Shown here: positions 61,680-64,000 of the stretch, one piece after another
Layout: each line of letters starts with the position of its first letter
How positions within the stretch are numbered: position 1 is the first letter of the stretch
From: Veillonella sp. VA142
GTDB taxonomy: Bacteria; Bacillota; Negativicutes; Veillonellales; Veillonellaceae
Direction of reading: 5' to 3'
Assembly: GCF_003992135.1 (NCBI RefSeq)
Contig: NZ_RQVN01000002.1
Coordinates: 1 to 64,000 of the forward strand
DNA length: 64,000 nucleotides
Program-made: the position numbers and the translations under genes
Notes under the pieces: model-generated
Told to the model about the DNA's origin: nothing
The model's database searches: none
Seen by the model: the letters and a program-made list of their open reading frames with translations, nothing else

Positions 61680-62366
61680 ATGAGTCGTCGAATTTCTGTA
61701 GCTATTGATGGTCCTGCTGGGGCAGGTAAAAGCAGTATTTCTAAGGTAGTGGCCAAGAAATTAGGCTATTTATATATTGATACAGGAGCTATGTATCGTG
61801 GCATTACATGGGCTTTATTAGAAACGGGTGTATCTATTGACGATGCTGAGGCTGTGTCACAAGCTTTACCTCATATTCAATTGGAATTACAAGCTACTGA
61901 AAGTGGCCTTGTGGTATTGGTAAATGGTCGTGATGTATCTCAGGAAATCCGTACACAATATGTGACAAGTCATGTGTCTCAAGTGGCTGCACAAAAAGCA
62001 GTGCGCACTAAGTTGGTAGAAATGCAACGAGATATGGCTTCAGCGGGCGGTGTGATTCTGGACGGTAGGGATATTGGTTCCGTTGTGTTACCTAATGCGG
62101 AACTAAAGATCTATTTAACAGCCTCTGTGGAAACTCGTGGCCATCGACGATGGTTGGAATTGAAAGATTCCGAGAACATTTCTTTAGAAGAGGTGTGTCG
62201 TACTGTAGCAGAGCGAGATATGATGGATATGAATCGAAAAGAATCTCCTCTTGTATGTGTAGATGATGCCGTGGTTATAGAAACGGATCATCTCAGTATA
62301 GAAGAAACGGTACAAACTCTTATCGACTTAATTCGTAAAGCGGAATTAGGAGGCTGTCATGGATAA
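61680..62366 (+). CDS. cmk: Cytidylate kinase
   Basis: Converts CMP/dCMP to the diphosphate. The 228-residue protein begins MSRRISVAIDGPAGAGKSSI (Walker A) and has YIDTGAMYRGITWAL near 35 and DGRDIGSVVLPNAELKIYL near 128. AGGAGGAATCTA precedes ATG 61,680; an in-frame ATG at 61,656 lies inside the preceding gene and the ribosome site. It overlaps plsC by 8 bp. Confidence 0.96.
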   Translation: MSRRISVAIDGPAGAGKSSISKVVAKKLGYLYIDTGAMYRGITWALLETGVSIDDAEAVSQALPHIQLELQATESGLVVLVNGRDVSQEIRTQYVTSHVSQVAAQKAVRTKLVEMQRDMASAGGVILDGRDIGSVVLPNAELKIYLTASVETRGHRRWLELKDSENISLEEVCRTVAERDMMDMNRKESPLVCVDDAVVIETDHLSIEETVQTLIDLIRKAELGGCHG

Positions 62367-62964
62367 ATTTTCTGAATGCTTATGGCGATCTGCGTTTACG
62401 ATCGTTTATGGATGGTGGTATAGAACAAAGGTATATGGGAAAGAAAATGTACCTAAAGAAGGGCCGGTTATCATTTCTCCAAATCATAAGAGTAATAACG
62501 ACCCACCTCTATGTGGATTTGCCTTGCCGCGTCATGTGAATTTTATGGCGAAAGAGGAATTATTTAGAAATCCAATTTCAAAATTAGTGTGTACTTGGTT
62601 AGGAGCCTTTCCGGTACGCCGTGGTGGAGTTGATAAAGTAGCTATTCGTCATGCTATGAATTTATTAAAAGAAAACTTAATGCTTGGTATTTTTCCAGAA
62701 GGAACACGACAAAAGGGTGACACTTTAGGGCGCTTTCATGATGGCGTGGCTTCTATGGCGTTGCGCACAGGAGTACCAGTAGTACCAGTGGCTATTGTGG
62801 GCAGCGACAAAATGATACGTGGAGAAGTAGCTGTTATCATTGGAAAACCAATTGCAGTAGCAAAAGCAAAAGCAACTGTAGAGGCTATTGCAGATGTGAA
62901 CCAAGTGGTAAAAGTAGCGATTCAAACTATGATTGATGAATATAAAGCTGGTAAGTATAAATAG
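62359..62964 (+). CDS. plsC: 1-acyl-sn-glycerol-3-phosphate acyltransferase
   Basis: Makes phosphatidic acid for phospholipid synthesis at the membrane. The 201-residue protein shows the HX4D active-site motif in SPNHKSNNDPP near 38-44 and FPEGTRQKGD near 113, with an N-terminal hydrophobic segment. AATTAGGAGGCTGTC precedes ATG 62,359. It is followed 9 bp later by ispH. Confidence 0.94.
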   Translation: MDKFSECLWRSAFTIVYGWWYRTKVYGKENVPKEGPVIISPNHKSNNDPPLCGFALPRHVNFMAKEELFRNPISKLVCTWLGAFPVRRGGVDKVAIRHAMNLLKENLMLGIFPEGTRQKGDTLGRFHDGVASMALRTGVPVVPVAIVGSDKMIRGEVAVIIGKPIAVAKAKATVEAIADVNQVVKVAIQTMIDEYKAGKYK

Positions 62965-62973
62965 GGGAATACT

Positions 62974-64000
62974 ATGTTTACAATACGATTAGCAGAAAAT
63001 TGTGGTTTTTGTTATGGAGTAAAGCGTGCTGTTACGATGGCAGAAAAAGCGGCTGATTCAAAAGATGTGAGTTATACATTGGGACCCATTATTCATAATC
63101 CTCAAGTAGTAGGTCGATTAGAAGATAATGGTGTGTATGCTATCAATGAATTAAGTGATGTTGAAGAAGGTACTGTTATCATTCGATCTCATGGGGTTGG
63201 ACCAGAAGTGTATGAAGAGGCAGAAACACGTGGATTACCAGTGATTGATGCCACTTGTCCACATGTACAAAAGGCGCAACGAGATGCCAAGTCTGTAGTG
63301 GATGAAGGATTAACATTAGTTATTTTAGGGGAAAAGAAACATCCAGAGGTAAAGAGTATTAATCTTTGGGCAGGTAACAAAGGTATTATTGTAGAAACAG
63401 AAGAAGATGCTCAAAATATTCAATTCGTGGAAAAAATTGGGGTTGTAGTACAAACTACCTTTTCACAATTTAAGTTTCAAAGTATAATAAAAATATTAGA
63501 ACAAAAATCTAATGAGCAAAAGATCTTCAAGACAATTTGTCAGGCCACTGAGGAACGTCAAAATTCTGCTGTAGCTTTGGCGAAAGAAGTAGATCTTATG
63601 ATCGTGGTAGGTGGGAAAAACTCTGGCAACACGACTAGATTAGCAGAAGTATGTCGTGATGTAGGGTGTACTACATATCACATCGAAACTGCTACTGAAA
63701 TACGAATGACGTGGTTGAAGGACGTCACAACAGTAGGAGTCACGGCTGGTGCATCGACACCAGACTGGATAATTAAGGAGGTCATTCAGACGATGGAAAA
63801 TTTTGCAGAATTATTTGCAGCATCAGAAGCGCAAGCAGAAGAATTTAAGAAAGGTAATGTGATTGAAGGGGAAGTTGTACAAATCGATGACGAACGTGCA
63901 TATGTATCCTTTGGCTACAAAACAGAAGCACAATTAGAGAGAAAAGAAATAGCGTACCCTACACCAGCTTCTGCTAAAGATGTATTAAAGGAAGGCGATA
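62974..64000 (+). CDS. ispH: IspH-ribosomal protein S1 fusion, 5' part
   Basis: The frame from ATG 62,974 stays open to the window end (342 codons). Residues 1-280 are 4-hydroxy-3-methylbut-2-enyl diphosphate reductase of the MEP isoprenoid pathway: Cys ligands of the 4Fe-4S cluster in NCGFCYGVKRAV near 12, DATCPHVQ near 96 and TICQATEER near 190, then NSGNTTRL and GASTPDWII. The frame then continues through ENFAELFAAS to EEFKKGNVIEGEVVQID and ERAYVSFGYKTEAQ, the start of an S1 RNA-binding repeat. The fused S1 region continues beyond the window. AGGGGAAT precedes the start. Confidence 0.92.
   Translation, partial: MFTIRLAENCGFCYGVKRAVTMAEKAADSKDVSYTLGPIIHNPQVVGRLEDNGVYAINELSDVEEGTVIIRSHGVGPEVYEEAETRGLPVIDATCPHVQKAQRDAKSVVDEGLTLVILGEKKHPEVKSINLWAGNKGIIVETEEDAQNIQFVEKIGVVVQTTFSQFKFQSIIKILEQKSNEQKIFKTICQATEERQNSAVALAKEVDLMIVVGGKNSGNTTRLAEVCRDVGCTTYHIETATEIRMTWLKDVTTVGVTAGASTPDWIIKEVIQTMENFAELFAASEAQAEEFKKGNVIEGEVVQIDDERAYVSFGYKTEAQLERKEIAYPTPASAKDVLKEGD

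Noticed and set aside
1-64000. CRISPR array, tRNA or rRNA genes
   Set aside because: I looked for regularly spaced direct repeats near the TM1812-like pseudogene and across the window and saw none, and no tRNA cloverleaf or rRNA sequence was recognised.

Overview
The window looks like the chromosome of a diderm Firmicute of the Negativicutes, most likely Veillonella or a close relative, carrying a 24 kb Tn916-family integrative conjugative element (ICE). The host assignment is inference. It rests on low-GC Firmicute-like genes beside envelope genes expected of an LPS-bearing cell (ArnT-like and EptA-like enzymes, a MacAB-type pump with a periplasmic adaptor, type IV pilus genes) and on an IspH gene that runs in frame into ribosomal protein S1 repeats, an arrangement known from this group.

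Chromosome, left part (1-32,060): a truncated gene tail; recG; a 4-oxalocrotonate-tautomerase-like gene; wecG/tagA-type glycosyltransferase; psd and pssA (phosphatidylethanolamine synthesis); a processive family-2 glycosyltransferase; an AbiE-type toxin-antitoxin pair behind a perfect 12-bp inverted-repeat operator; a decayed locus (8.38-11.7 kb); an OatA-like acyltransferase with an SGNH domain; a 12-gene type IV pilus operon (13.95-22.0 kb); aroK and pfkA; a MacA/MacB-type efflux system; gatCAB; a small membrane protein; an ArnT-like glycosyltransferase.

The decayed locus is the most unusual chromosomal stretch. It holds a TM1812/Csx2-like gene ending in a HEPN motif and a WYL-type regulator. 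Both are broken mainly by in-frame stop codons. Two small intact ORFs sit between them. The same palindrome stands at a fixed 11-nt distance from a -10-like box in front of each half, suggesting one regulator controlled both.

ICE (about 32,182-56,366): the Tn916 backbone is essentially complete (orf23, orf22, orf21, oriT region, orf20/mobT, orf19 to orf13, orf12 leader, tet(M), orf6, orf9, orf7, orf8, xis, int, and both arm sites). A 4.7 kb multiresistance segment is inserted at the end of orf20: truncated erm(B), sat4 remnant, aphA-3, WYL pseudogene, omega operator and omega remnant, intact erm(B). This resembles the Tn1545/Tn6003 lineage (comparison from memory). An ISL3-family insertion sequence lies between that segment and orf19. 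Expected resistances are tetracycline/minocycline, macrolide-lincosamide-streptogramin B, and kanamycin/neomycin-type aminoglycosides.

Chromosome, right part (56,370-64,000): an EptA-like transferase on the minus strand, then a tightly packed plus-strand cluster: scpA, scpB, rluB, a flavoprotein of the HI0933 family, cmk, plsC and the start of ispH-rpsA, which runs off the end. The ICE therefore sits in the short gap between two convergent genes whose families modify lipid A. No rRNA, tRNA or CRISPR array was seen.
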